This document shows positions 48,296 through 59,527 of a DNA stretch of 64,000 nt, piece by piece. This stretch comes from Symsagittifera roscoffensis (taxonomy: Eukaryota; Xenacoelomorpha; Acoela; Convolutidae). A model generated the notes under the pieces. That model searched no databases. It was given only the letters and a program-made list of their open reading frames with translations, and was not told where the DNA came from. A program made the translations under genes and the position numbers. Each line of letters begins with the position of its first letter. The first letter of the stretch is position 1. The stretch lies in contig NC_087071.1 of the NCBI RefSeq assembly GCF_963678635.1, positions 44,131,095 to 44,195,094 of the forward strand, written 5' to 3'.

Positions 48296-48713
48296 CCTCG
48301 ACGCTAGATATCGAGAACAATCATAAGCAAATATCCCTTTACGACTAGATTGGAATACATTCGTAGCACCCCCACCATTATTTGGACAACATCAAGAAAG
48401 TAACCGACTCCACAGTTGGGCACTCAATAGATTACAATATAGACAAGATATCCACGAAGACATTCGAGAACACAATATTCAAATACTTCATCAAAATAGT
48501 CTCCAATTAAAATTTGAAATCACGATCAAACTTAACAATATTGTTCAACATCCCTACCCATTAAATCCACCAAATATAACAGTTCAATCGCTACCACCAC
48601 CATTTATAACTACTGAAGTAATATACAAATACGATAGATATACGAAAAACACAATTGGTTACATAACATTTTATAACCCATACTCAGGATTATCAAACAC
48701 GTGTATATTCTAA
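48267..48713 (+). pseudogene. Pre-env ORF, continuation (unknown)
   Basis: ATG at 48267, overlapping the previous ORF by 29 bases. TAA at 48324 breaks it early; after that 128 codons are open to TAA 48711. The sequence is mixed, with a helix-like middle and a Pro-rich segment near the end. It might be the C-terminal part of the Pro/Ser/Thr-rich protein, displaced by a frameshift. No family recognised. Confidence 0.35.
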
Positions 48714-51088
48714 GAATAATAACATTTCAACACATCTTTTTTCTAATATTTTCCGATCAAAACACAAATCCTTCTCCTCGCACAGGACCCCAAGATTTAT
48801 TAGTAACACACTATGATTGCGAAGAAAACGAACAAAAAACTCTACACAAATATGCAATAAATCAAGTATCACAATGCGAAACAGAACCACGAGCTATAGA
48901 AACTACAAATCTAATAGCAACATTGTATTCAAAAGCCCGAGCAACAACAGTCACAGGATATAATTTTACAGCAACATTTTCCGAAAAGAAAGTACATTGT
49001 TCACAAGTTTCAAACGGAAATAAAAACCGACTTGACCACGAATCGTTTTACCAAAGTAACATAGAACGACTTTTACATCTAAATCCCGATGATTGTAAAA
49101 ATGAATTACTCAGACTAAATCTAACAAGAAATAAAAACACAGACAGAACAATAGTAAATTTTCATGTCTTTGCTGATTCTGTACATCAAGCAGAACTTGA
49201 ACGATAATGAGGACATATAAAATTAGACAAAAAAACCCATTTAACGGCGCACACGGAAGATTAACTTATGACATACACGATAATTACTGGATACCACACA
49301 TTGGACTAAATGACCCCTCAAACTGCAAAGCAGACACAAAAAAAAAAGATATCAACAAATAATGTTTTTCGATTGGAAAATACAACTCGAAAAAGTACAA
49401 CTCACACGAGATTTATCTGATAACACAATGATCTATCAAGGAATTAGATTACCTTGCAAAAATGATCAAGGTTATTGTGACCCTACAACAAGGACCCAAG
49501 CAACAATTGTTTGGTTTCCCGAAGATACATGCACAACATTCCAAGTAGCAAAAAAACACGCTCGAATGATAAAATTTCATGAAAAATATTTTTTAGAATC
49601 AATTCCATACGAACAAGTAAACCCATCCCGAAAACAAAGTAATGATTTTAGAAATATTCATGATATAGAAAATAAATTAACACGTTTCCAAATCTATCAA
49701 GAAACAGAATTTGCATGTAAATACAGAAATCCACTTTCTAAAACACAAAACTCTGAAATACTTGTCGAATACGAAAAAGGTTTCGACATGACCACTGGAC
49801 AAAATAAAATTTGACCCTTATGCCACAAGTCACCCTATAAATGAAGGAACATCATACATCCCAGTTAACTTTCAAAAAAGCACAGGTCAACCTGGTGGAA
49901 AACTAAAACCACATGACAGTAAAAGCACACGTTTACAAGAACTATTACTAATGAATAGCACCTATTTTGGTAATATTCATTATGATATCCACTTAGATAT
50001 GAAGTTAGACTACACAATTAATCGAATTTTTTAAGAAATGTCACTCTCCGAATTAGAAACACTTCATCAACTATGCGAATTGAAAAGAACACAAATCCTA
50101 CAATCACTCGCACTAGCAGTACTAAAAATACCTTACGCAGGATACTTATTATGAGGAAACAGATCAAATTTTCTAGATTACGAAGGAAACATTTTATGGT
50201 TTTATACTTGTACCAAAAAAGTATCACCGTGTAGTACACACAAAAAATAGCCGCAATGTAGTACAATTAAACCCTGATGAAGATAAATACTGTCTCCTTA
50301 CACCATACCCTACATTAATGCAATCACTCAAAAAAGTTTCACCCGAAAGCATCCGAGCTAATGCTCGTAATACAAATATTGATTTACAATCAGTTGGAAT
50401 ATATTCTAAATCAGATATCCAACATCACATTAGATCACAACAATTTCAGGAAGTATTAACACAAATGGACACAATACAAAGACAATCAATTGACCAGAAC
50501 TTGCCGAAACCGCAGGATTCGCAGACATTCATACACAAGATTATAGCGGATATACTAAAGATATCAAAGACTACATATATTTAAACGAAGAAAAATACAG
50601 ACCACAGGATATTTCACCTATAAATATTTTCAGTTTTGTCACATTAAAAAACGAAATTCTAGCTTTTCTATAATGGCCCTGTTACATCTTAGAAAAATTA
50701 ACTATCTTATACGCCATGTTTAATTTTATAGGATTTCTTTTCTCACTGTTAAAAGGAATCTATAACACATGCGCTATACACACACAAGTAAACAGACAAG
50801 CAAGTGTAGCACGTATACTATTTGCAGGTTTTTTTTGGAATTTTTTCATCATCAATAAACAAAATACTTTTAGATGCACAAATAAAAGAATATAATACAA
50901 AAATATCTACAAGACCAAACACATATAATGAAGAACATAATAATGTAGACACAATACCTACAGCACCACACATACCAACCCTACCACAAAACCATCCATT
51001 ATCATTAGTTCCCCGTAATTTTCGAAACCTAGCAATCACACATAATCCAAATTTTAGACCAAATGCAACACAAAGTCCCATAAAATGA
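48701..51088 (+). pseudogene. env: Envelope glycoprotein, class III (gB-like, chuvirus-type) by pattern, broken
   Basis: A membrane fusion glycoprotein, recognised by the order of features rather than by search. Frame 48701-49207 has a hydrophobic signal-like start and then Y-D-C and a series of spaced cysteines. Frame 49362-49814 has a G-Y-C segment followed by W and D-T-C. Frame 49810-50250 has L-C-E-L-K-R, a helical run and a W-F-Y-T-C strand. Frame 50252-50584 has a G-I-Y-S segment. The last part (about 50500-50870) has a stem and a membrane segment followed by a basic tail. This order agrees with gB-like glycoproteins of chuviruses and some retroelements. Breaks: frameshifts near 49207-49362, 49812, 50250 and 50500; stops at 50032, 50152, 50671. 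The tail ORF 50822-51088 is in yet another frame. No ATG starts the env frame, so a spliced leader is likely. Confidence 0.55.
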
Positions 51089-51167
51089 TAATACCTATGA
51101 ACAAATTATAGAACAACCTCACACTACCACTTTTCAATCTCAAAATAATCATTTTTTTTAGCCCACG

Positions 51168-52910
51168 ATGAGCCGGCAACTTGGATCCCTCCATCGCTCA
51201 AATTCCCACCCAGCCAACCTCCAAACTCCAATCCCAATCATACCACTTTTTGCTTTCCCACCACCCGATTTTCCGATTATTAATATATCATCAAGCACGA
51301 ATTCTGATACTAACTCAGATATTTCAGTTTTATATTCTATCTCACAATTTAATAACTCTAATGTAGAAACCCCCGACGAATTTGCAGACTCCGAACCATC
51401 TCCCTCAAATTAAACCCAGACCAACTCCTCAGTTTTTTCAAAACCACCTTTTCAACCAATCCCATCTAATCATCCACTCCCATCCATTTCTACTCCTTCT
51501 TACGCTTCCCAAGTAACCCCAACCTATTCTCCACTTCATTCCGACAGATCATATAATAATTCCCCAGATACCCCCCAAATTTCCCAGGAGCTTGATAATT
51601 TTATAACTTTACAACAACAATTAATGCACCCCAACACCCTTTCAATACATCAACTATCATCCACATTAACATCCTCAAATCCACCTACTCCCACACCCTC
51701 CTCAGCTTACACTCCATCATTAGCACAATCATCGACATCCACTGAAACGCCAACTATCACTCACAGAGCTTATCGCACTTTTAAACGAAAACTTCCAAAT
51801 CACCCATTCCCAACCAAACCCGGAACAGCCCGCGAATATATTAATCACCCGCAACACACCAACACGAAAAATTTTCTTGAAATCACCTTACCCTCATTTC
51901 CGCAATATACATTAAACACACCTAACGATACTAATGACACACGCAATTTTGTAGATGAACATGTTTTAATGCCAACACTTCATTGGACAGCTTACTATAA
52001 TTTTACTAACCCCCTTTGCCTACCACTAGCAAATACTCATGACAGCAAAGAAAAGAACAAAAACATGTTAAATAGACTCACCACAACACTAACACCTCAA
52101 TAATTTACTTACGTTGGATATAAAAAGTTACTAAAAACATTCACTGCACCCCGAGCTAACGAATTTGCAATAGAATACTACGATCATAATATCATCCGCC
52201 CGAATCAAGACCAATTTTTAGATGAAGACCGCTTCGCAAACCCGCAACTAACAGAAAAATTTTTCATCAAAATATCATACGTATTAACACTTAATCTTTT
52301 TGATAGAAAAAATGACCACATTATTTCAGAATCACTAGCTGATATTCAAGCATACGAGAGCTTCTATGATAAATTTCAGTTATTTTCACTAACCTTTCAC
52401 TTTCTTTCACCACAGGAACCCGATTTGCACTGTTCCCACGATATTATGTTACGCACTAAACAAACCCACACATATACATACTATCGTTTTACACAAAATC
52501 ATTTTGATTTGCACACCCCATCAAGGCAACCTCACCATCGTTTTCAGTTGCTTAACTCAAAGTACACGTCACCATTTTTCCTTAATTTTACATATTGCAT
52601 CAAAGATACTAACCTCCACGGTATCCTCAGCAACAATGACCCAGTTACCCAAATGTATATATTCTGTCCCATCACGAAGACCTTCAATGCCGAAGAATCC
52701 AGACCCTTCCTTATCCCGCATGAATTTATCCAGCCTATTGAAGTACCCATATTAGAATTCATTCACAATACTAAGTATAATCATAAAATATATAACCTCA
52801 TTCAAAACACACCTTATGAGTTTGCAGTAGGCACTGAAGAACTAAACACCATTAAAGCAATTCAATTGCTTTGGCCACTGCTACAAACTAAAATATCATA
52901 CGCATACTAG
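51168..52910 (+). pseudogene. Post-env ORF, 580 codons, unknown protein, two in-frame TAA stops
   Basis: One reading frame runs from ATG 51168 to TAG 52908 with only two interruptions, TAA at 51411 (codon 82) and TAA at 52101 (codon 312), and no frameshift. Residues 1 to about 200 are rich in Pro, Ser, Thr and Asn, likely disordered. Residues about 200-580 are of normal composition with many aromatic residues, which suggests a folded domain. I see no signal peptide, membrane segment, zinc motif or known retroelement domain. It lies 80 bases after the env tail and before a long 3' UTR, where some retroviruses keep accessory genes. The frame is far better kept than env or pol, which suggests either recent function or more recent capture. 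Confidence 0.6.
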
Positions 52911-54580
52911 CCAAATTACTAAAAACATCAGATATGATACACGACATCTTCCCCCACGGCTTTTTTCCAGAAGATTAAGGTAAGTATAATTTGATTTACT
53001 CTAAACTAATAAATTTAAATTAGTACTAACCGTTTTTTATCAATGTTTGATATATATTTCTAGTCTTCACACCACGATCACCTAAAAAACAGAAAAGAAA
53101 AATAAAAAACAAACTTGTTAAATTATCTTCACATTCATTAATTTCTTGCACTAAATAATGTAATAAAATTCATACCAAATGTAGCAATTTCATTTATATA
53201 TTATTTCCCCATGAAGCACTAAACTTAATTACGATGAAAATTTTTAATTTTAAATTTTTCCCCAAAACGCAGTAAATTCAAATTCAATGCAATAAATTCA
53301 TAAAATGAGAAAGCAGTACTAACCTTTTCAACATTTTCATTCACTCGCTCAAGATTTCTATCCAAATTCGCACAGCTCGCCCACGAAGAATTGTTTATAA
53401 TGATTTTAAGCTTCAAGCTTTCACTATAAACAACTCTAACACACGATAACAAATTTCAAACTCTCCTTTAACCCGGTTGGAAAGGAATTATATACTAAAC
53501 CAAACTAATCAACGCAGCTCACTAAACACCACAATTCATACAATAACAGCATGACTAAGAAAAGAAAACCAACGGTACCCAAACCGGATTAACCCAGCTT
53601 AAAACTGGATAATTTTTTCTTTTGAAGACTATTATAAAGTCTAAGAAAGAAATAATAAAACACAAAAAAGTCGCAAGACAAACCCATACCAAAAACAATT
53701 TGGTTTTTGAAAAAAGGACACAACCAAAGTAACATAAGAAAGACCAACATAAAACCAACATAAAACTTTATCACAAAACAGGACCTCTCAAAGAAACAGC
53801 ATGAAATCATACTCCCACTCCTGGCCTAACCCACCAGAGAGGACGTCCTGAGCATGCTCTATAGCCGGCCTAACCCACCGCGCTACATCCACGCTTTGTG
53901 ACCACACTTCTATTTTTAATAAGAGGTACTCAAGGGTGAGTAACTCTTCAAAATAACCGAACTAAAACAAAACGCTTTTGTGAAAACAACTAACTAAATT
54001 CATGATTAAAAAACCGAATTAACATAATTTTATAAAATGTAAATCATACTTTGCAGTATATAGATCATACTCAATAACAAAGACGAACATCCAAAGACTA
54101 GATGATCCCATCACATTCGAACAAAAGAATGGCTAAAACACAACCGACAAGCCGTCCACAATCACAACTCAAAGGATTTAGAGTACGACTTGGCTTCGCA
54201 GAAAAAGACTTCATTGAACTAGAACAATGACCACCTCGATGATCAAGTATACGTGCAGATCCGAGTTACAAGGCATCCCTTCCACACACGATCTTCACGC
54301 CATTCCCAGACGACGTTGCACACAAAACATGTTCTCTGCATAATACAGAAAAAACTGTCATAGCAACATTATTTCGAAGTCGGATTGATTTCATTGGGGA
54401 TCACAGTCATTGTCGAATGACGACATAACAATTTCCTATCCATAATTCCAGCGTCCTGGAACGTTCTTCTCCAAGAAGAATCGGATAAGAAAATGATGTT
54501 CGCCAAATACCAACGTTCATCATCCATCCTTCAAATTGCAGAGAAGAAAGATAGTTCTAAAAAACTCTGTAAACCCCGGA
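52911..54580 (+). other. 3' untranslated region of the LTR element
   Basis: 1.67 kb without a supported ORF. Two copies of GGCCTAACCCACC lie at about 53823 and 53868 in a small GC-rich patch. The best purine run before the 3' LTR, GCAGAGAAGAAAGATAG at about 54537-54553, is some 28 bases from the LTR edge, further than a usual polypurine tract. Confidence 0.5.
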
Positions 54581-54994
54581 TGGGTCGAACCTGATCTAAA
54601 CTACATTTTATTATTGGATAAATTAGATATTTTACCACTGTAAAATATTTAATAATAACCAATCATAATCCATCTAACTAACAACCCACTTATTTGTAAG
54701 TGCTGAAATTACTGGTAATTTCAGCACCTGAGAGATTTGAATTTAACTTGAAATTAGTTGCCTCTCCAAGAGAACTTCAGCTGCCGCAATAAGCCAGTAT
54801 ACTCTAGATCTATTGAGCCTAGCAGAGACTAGTTAAACACCCTGAGACTAGTAGATATAAGAGTAAGATTAGGATCGGTACTAGACTAAGAAGTTGCACG
54901 AATCAATCCGACCGAAAATAAGATAGCGTGACGAGCAGACGGTGTACCCTATCCGAAATTACTCTATGAGTTAACGACCTTCGGTTATAACTCA
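54581..54994 (+). repeat. 3' LTR
   Basis: 414 bp, TGGGTCGAACC to TTATAACTCA, aligned with the 5' LTR at about 96-97% identity by eye. CTAT follows directly, matching the CTAT before the 5' LTR. Confidence 0.85.
54700..54727 (+). promoter_or_regulatory. Perfect 12-bp hairpin in the 3' LTR
   Basis: Same stem and CTGG loop as at 31373-31400, unchanged. Confidence 0.6.
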
Positions 54995-55320
54995 CTATAT
55001 ACACAAATATTCTTCCATTTTTTTTCGATTTTTTGGACCAACAAGATACAAACTGAAAAATTAACAAAATAATTAAAACTTTCGCTCAAAACAATTCAGT
55101 TCAATATGAAAAACTGTATGCGAAGAGTTCCTTATAAACTTCTTAATTGACTAAATACAAACTGCAGGAAAATAAAAATCGATAGCCAAAACACTCAACA
55201 TTCTGTTATGGTTGCTCAGCAGCCTACAAACTTACTTATAAAACTAGACCCAGTTTGAAGTAAGTTTCCCGAAAACTCAGTTAAATTTCAAATGTAGATA
55301 TATGTCAATTAAAAAAAATT

Positions 55321-55698
55321 ATGGACAAAAACAAATTGCTTACTGTTTTTGATTTATACTTTTTTGAGATGTTTAAGTACTTGTTTATGGAATTGCGATC
55401 GGACAGAAAAAATGGTTTTCTGTCTCAAATTTACTCCAAAAAAAGTGGACCATGTACCAGGAGCAAAGCGAAAGGCTTAATTAAAGTGGCAAAATTTTCT
55501 ACTACCGCTAAACAGAGATCGCTTACAGTTAGAATTGTGCCGGCTTTTAACTATTTAAAACAAAATGACTTGATACCTGTTAATATACATGAAATGTCAG
55601 AAGTTAGTTGTTTGAGACTCTATAAACAGTTTTTTCAAATTTACCTAAAAGACAATCAACCCTCTACAAACTGTTTTTTATTTCAGCCCTTAATTTAA
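55321..55698 (+). pseudogene. Non-LTR retrotransposon 3' end (C-terminal RT tail), fragment
   Basis: 125 codons, ATG to TAA. The layout resembles the C-terminal tail of LINE proteins (CR1/jockey/L2 type): a helix L-T-V-F-D-L-Y, then T-R-S-K, a basic segment, a block where such proteins usually have a W-N-x-L-P motif (here F-N-Y-L), and a last amphipathic helix with F-F-Q-I-Y-L. No RT catalytic region is seen upstream, so it is a 5'-truncated copy, the usual fate of LINEs. A host gene cannot be ruled out. It lies between the LTR element and the first exon of the next gene. Confidence 0.45.
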
Positions 55699-55743
55699 TT
55701 TGTTTGTTGAGTTGATGCTGGCTGTCTTCTCTTTACTCTCCAG

Positions 55744-55820
55744 GATATCCTACTCGATGAGCAGTACTACTCTTTAGGATCTCCCTCCAGGCATAATATA
55801 TTGCTTTTGGCGTTGTATAT
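55744..55820 (+). CDS. Unrecognised gene, candidate exon 1 of those in the window
   Basis: After CTTTACTCTCCAG an open frame (entry phase 0) encodes 25 residues starting D-I-L-L-D-E. The donor GTAGCT at 55821 leaves phase 2, which fits the next exon; an alternative donor lies ten bases earlier. Earlier exons may include 30918-31072, whose alternative phase-0 donor would fit, with the LTR element in between. Confidence 0.4.
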
Positions 55821-55856
55821 GTAGCTGGTAAAGTAATTCAAATTTCAAAATTTCAG

Positions 55857-56056
55857 TCAGTTCTACTGTCTGAACGGATACGGTGACGCTTCAATTCACA
55901 CATCCCAACTACATAACGACATAGCAGCAAGTGTTTCTCTGGACTACGAGGAACAGGCGAATGTGTTAATAAGAGCTGAATTGGAGGCTAGATTCGAGGG
56001 ATACATCCAGCATGTCTGGAGACGAATCAACTTCTTTGACGATGAACAACAGGAAG
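55857..56056 (+). CDS. Unrecognised gene, candidate exon 2
   Basis: Acceptor TTTCAAAATTTCAG, entry phase 2, 200 bp, donor G|GTTAGT, exit phase 1. Encodes 66 full codons beginning with Q-F-Y-C-L-N-G-Y-G and a long helical, acidic segment with W-R-R near the end. The GC content and codon use stand out from the flanking introns. No family recognised; cysteines suggest an extracellular protein. Confidence 0.65.
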
Positions 56057-56721
56057 GTTAGTTGGTGATGTCGATGTGTATCTTTTTTAAAGACAGAGGA
56101 TCCTAAAGATACAGTAGCGTAATGAGGGGGAGGAGATCAGTTCTGGTTGCCAAATTTTGCCAAAGGCTCCTTTTTTTGGAACTATTTTTTGAAATCCTCT
56201 TTTCGCAGGCCTCTAAAATTCATTTGATATCTGCCTTCACAAAATATATGCAAATATGAAGAAAATTCTTGAAAATATTTTCAGATTTCAATTAACTTTT
56301 TCATATGCTAACAAGGATAGCCGGTTACTGTGCAAGTAGCACATAAAGCAAATACAATGAAGTTTTTCAACTTATTGCCGTTTTTTTGGCGCGGTGTGAT
56401 AAAAAAAGCAGATTAAAAAACTGGGGTACAGTTTATTCGACAGCAATACTAAAATAAGCAAACTAAAAAAACATTTTTCAAAAACGAAAAAAAAAAACAA
56501 ATAAAAAATTTTCTTTGAAATTTGTCTGAATTTTTTGAAAAATTTGATTCCAAAAAGGCGCTAAAAATACTCAAAGTAAACTAAGGTTAACGATTGAAAT
56601 AAGGCGAAAAATCAAATATTTTAAACCGATTTTTCTCGACACTGGGAAAACATTTATGAAATTTTAAAATGTGGTTCGGATCTCAACTGGAAGGGCTTAA
56701 ATATGATATATCACTCAACCC

Positions 56722-56832
56722 AGTCCGATGATTGTTTGTGGTTCCTGATTTTTCGTGGAAAACAAAAAGAAAAAAAAGTAAAACACACCCGATTACAAAG
56801 CTCTTCCCATTTTCAATGATCGGAACAAAAAA
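56722..56832. repeat. Dispersed repeat, matches 29850-29960
   Basis: Shared words AGTCCGATGATT, CGTGGAAAACAAAAA, CATTTTCAAT in the same order and orientation, with substitutions. Lies in the intron between exons 2 and 3. Family unknown. Confidence 0.6.
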
Positions 56833-57087
56833 TACATGATTTCATCATTGGTCGCCTATCAAATGTTCACTAATAGTCTATTTGTATCTTTTGTTCATAA
56901 TTAGATGCATAAAAACATTGAATAGATATTAAATTTTTATAGAAAAAAATATTATAGCACTCTTAAGTTTTGCAGATCTGCAAAGGTTGTTTTTAATCTC
57001 AAGTGGCTATTTTGACAAAAATACCAAAAAAATATCTAAAATTTGACTAAAATGGCCTTAACTTTTTTCTACTTTTTGTTTTTTCAG

Positions 57088-57221
57088 CCCGTTGTTGTGA
57101 CAGACAGGTTGACAAGTACATAATATTTGGACAGGAGAGACTCCACCTCACACCTACAGAGTACTTTGAGAAACTCACTGACTACCACAACGAAATGAAC
57201 AAACCGCTAAACTACATCAGT
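57088..57221 (+). CDS. Unrecognised gene, candidate exon 3
   Basis: Strong acceptor TTTGTTTTTTCAG, entry phase 1, 134 bp, donor GTAAGT (phase 0). Encodes an A-R-C-C-D pair of cysteines and then a helical, Tyr-rich segment. The C-C pair after an acidic helix recalls the end of an AMOP-like domain, but the match is too weak to assign. Confidence 0.7.
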
Positions 57222-57257
57222 GTAAGTACACTTTTTTCTCAAAGAGAGGATGGACTA

Positions 57258-57259
<2 letters not shown>

Positions 57260-57341
<82 letters not shown>
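57260..57341. repeat. (CT)n microsatellite in an intron
   Basis: About 82 bp of CT dinucleotides with one G interruption at 57301, 38 bases after the donor of exon 3. Confidence 0.95.
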
Positions 57342-57343
<2 letters not shown>

Positions 57344-57750
57344 TCTGATAGTTTTTTCACTCCTAAATAGTTTTTTCACTCCTAAATAACTTCAACGAGC
57401 GAGTGCCTTAAACCAAATATCTTCAAAGCGACAACATTTAAACATGTTTTCTTGTGCTAGGCTAAAATGAACCATTTTTTCAGACCATTTTATAAACCAT
57501 TGTCATGGGTTTATAAACAAATTGAACAGGGGTAGTTTCAAGCACAAATAAAAAATGTCAACTTTTTAAGAAGTAGGCCTGCGATTGGCAAAACTTAGGG
57601 GTTGATTTTACCTGGCTTTGTGAATGGTAACTTTATCGGAGAATTTGCCGAATCACTGCTGTAGCAAGTTGTAGCTCAACCCATTTGAATTTTTTTTTGT
57701 CTTGTTTATGGAATTTTTTTTCATTAATTATGTAAAATGCAAATTTCCAG

Positions 57751-57957
57751 GCAATGTGGAATCCAAGGTCATGTATCAATATCATAACTGAAGTGGGGTT
57801 TGGTCCAGGGGGCTTACAACCCTTCGCTGGATCGGTTAATCCAGGGTTCAAATTCGCCTTTCCACCTCTTCCTGAAGTGCAACCGAGGGCATTTTCATAC
57901 AGACGAATTACTTCTCAGTTGAACTTCCACTGGTTCAAACACCAAATAATGTGCAGG
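57751..57957 (+). CDS. Unrecognised gene, candidate exon 4
   Basis: Acceptor GCAAATTTCCAG, entry phase 0, 207 bp (69 codons), donor G|GTAAAA, exit phase 0. The product has one early and one late cysteine, a Gly/Pro-rich middle and many aromatic residues (F-H-W-F-K-H), like a folded extracellular domain. A 1.57-kb intron follows without supported exons. Confidence 0.7.
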
Positions 57958-59527
57958 GTAAAAAATTATTATTTTTAAAAAATCAAAAATTTCTTGAGCT
58001 ATAGACTTATTTTGATTTACAGAGTCAACATTTGGTCGTTTGTCAAAAAGTCTAATAAATCCAAAAACTGACAACTAATGAATCAAACTATTGAATGAAG
58101 CTCTACCTCTTGTTAGATTCAAAAATGACCTACTTAATATTGAAATACTTAATATTAAAAAATCCTGAAAATATTGTGGCAACCTTTTACATGCCAGTTT
58201 TTTGAGATATCAAAAATGAAAATGAAAAGTTTTTGATTCAGAGTAAATAAACAACCTTATAAAAAGGTAAAAATTGGTGAGTTTGGTGAAAAGTTTGTAT
58301 ATGACAAAAGTGTGATTGCTTGCTTTGGATTTCCCCGAAACCTATGGTTCCGTTGTTTTAATTACACCAATTATAAGTGAAAATTTGTCGCGTTCGCTTA
58401 ATTTGTTCTGATTTTTTTCTTTGGTTTTCTAATTTGTATTTCCGAACGTAGTATTCTCTTTTGGATAAAAAGTAGTTATTGTTTTCTGTTCGTTTTATTG
58501 ACGAGTTTTGAATTTTAATAACCCGGATTGACCACGAACCTTTATCATACAGTATTCAAACATACACGTGACATATGGTTTTTTATCATAGAAACTCAAA
58601 CAGTCCTCCATTGACACAAAATGCTAAATCTACAATTCCATAAACTAAGTCAATGAAAAAATGCTAGTCATGCAATTTTGTTAAAATTGTAAAATCGAGT
58701 ACAAAAAAATCTCCAGACAAAAAATTCTACAAAAGTTGCAATCAATTTGAATAAAACTTTTGAATGACAAGCATTTGTTTCCCATTAAAAACTCTAACAT
58801 TTACAGTTTGACTATAACATTTAGTGTTTTGCCCAAACACTGAAAAATCGTGGATTTTTTTTTCAAGTAATGAAACCCATAGGTTAAAAGGCAAACAACG
58901 CATAGTGCAACTGCAGTCAAAGAGTCACCATTTAAGTTGAAATTCTGCATTTTTTTTGTTACAGCACTATAGTTTAAAAAATTACAAATCTACAATTCAT
59001 TTTTTAAATCGTAAAATTAATTATTGGAGCACTGAATTTGCAATTAACCGCCCCACCATTTGTTCCAGTAAAATTTTTATCAATTTTCTATGTTGTTTGT
59101 TGTTCGATAAACAAGTTTTCTGTATTCTTCAATCACAGATTTTCAGAATAACCAATTTCTTGCTCAGAGATCAGCCTTGAACACATAAAAATAACTTGTT
59201 TTTGATTTTTTGAAATCATTACTTCTCGAGTCGATTTTTTTTTCTATTTTTATGCAGGGTTTGAAATTTTTGAGTGTTTTTTTTAGACATTTTCGCTCAA
59301 AATTTTGCTTCAAATAAACGGTTTTTGAGCGGTTTAATTAAGAAAACGCTCAAAAACTGCGCAAGGTTCGAACGGTTTTTGAGCGGTGTTTCTAGTTAAA
59401 CCGCTCAAAAATCGCTCAAATCTAGAGAAATTTTCGAGCGGGATCTCGACTAGGGTTATAATGAAGTCCGTCTCTGCAAACGGCAATCTTTGTTTTCCTG
59501 TGTGACTCAATTTTAAATGTGTTAAAG
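57958..59527. other. Intron between exons 4 and 5
   Basis: AT-rich, no supported exon. Contains the left part of a foldback repeat cluster that ends near 59435. Confidence 0.4.
59294..59440. repeat. Foldback cluster of GAGCGGTTT inverted repeats
   Basis: TTTTTGAGCG (59322-59331) pairs with CGCTCAAAAA (59347-59356). A second, longer pair is TTTTTGAGCGGTGTTT with TTAAACCGCTCAAAAA (about 59376-59411). Further CGCTCAAA words lie at about 59294 and 59413. It may be part of a small transposon or a structured element. Confidence 0.6.

Larger units (their letters stand above)
31258..54994 (+). mobile_element. Giant Ty3/gypsy-type LTR retroelement with envelope and an extra ORF
   Basis: Two direct LTRs (31258-31668 and 54581-54994) enclose gag, protease, RT, RNase H, integrase and env-like sequence in Ty3/gypsy order. 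CTAT flanks both sides (31254-31257 and 54995-54998), fitting a 4-bp target duplication. I count about 14 differences over some 408 aligned LTR positions, so it is old enough for several nonsense changes. The 23.7-kb length far exceeds the usual 5-10 kb. Part comes from internal amplification (five extra 914-bp and two extra 1059-bp units, about 6.7 kb); the rest is a long leader, pre-env ORFs, a gB-like env, a 580-codon extra ORF and a 1.7-kb 3' UTR. It lies on the same strand as the flanking candidate exons. As present it is defective. Confidence 0.9.

Noticed and set aside
34952..52910. A changed genetic code in which TAA/TAG mean Gln
   Set aside because: Several stops do sit where Gln would fit, but the element also has TGA stops and true frameshifts, and host exons end normally with TAA. 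Decay is the simpler view.
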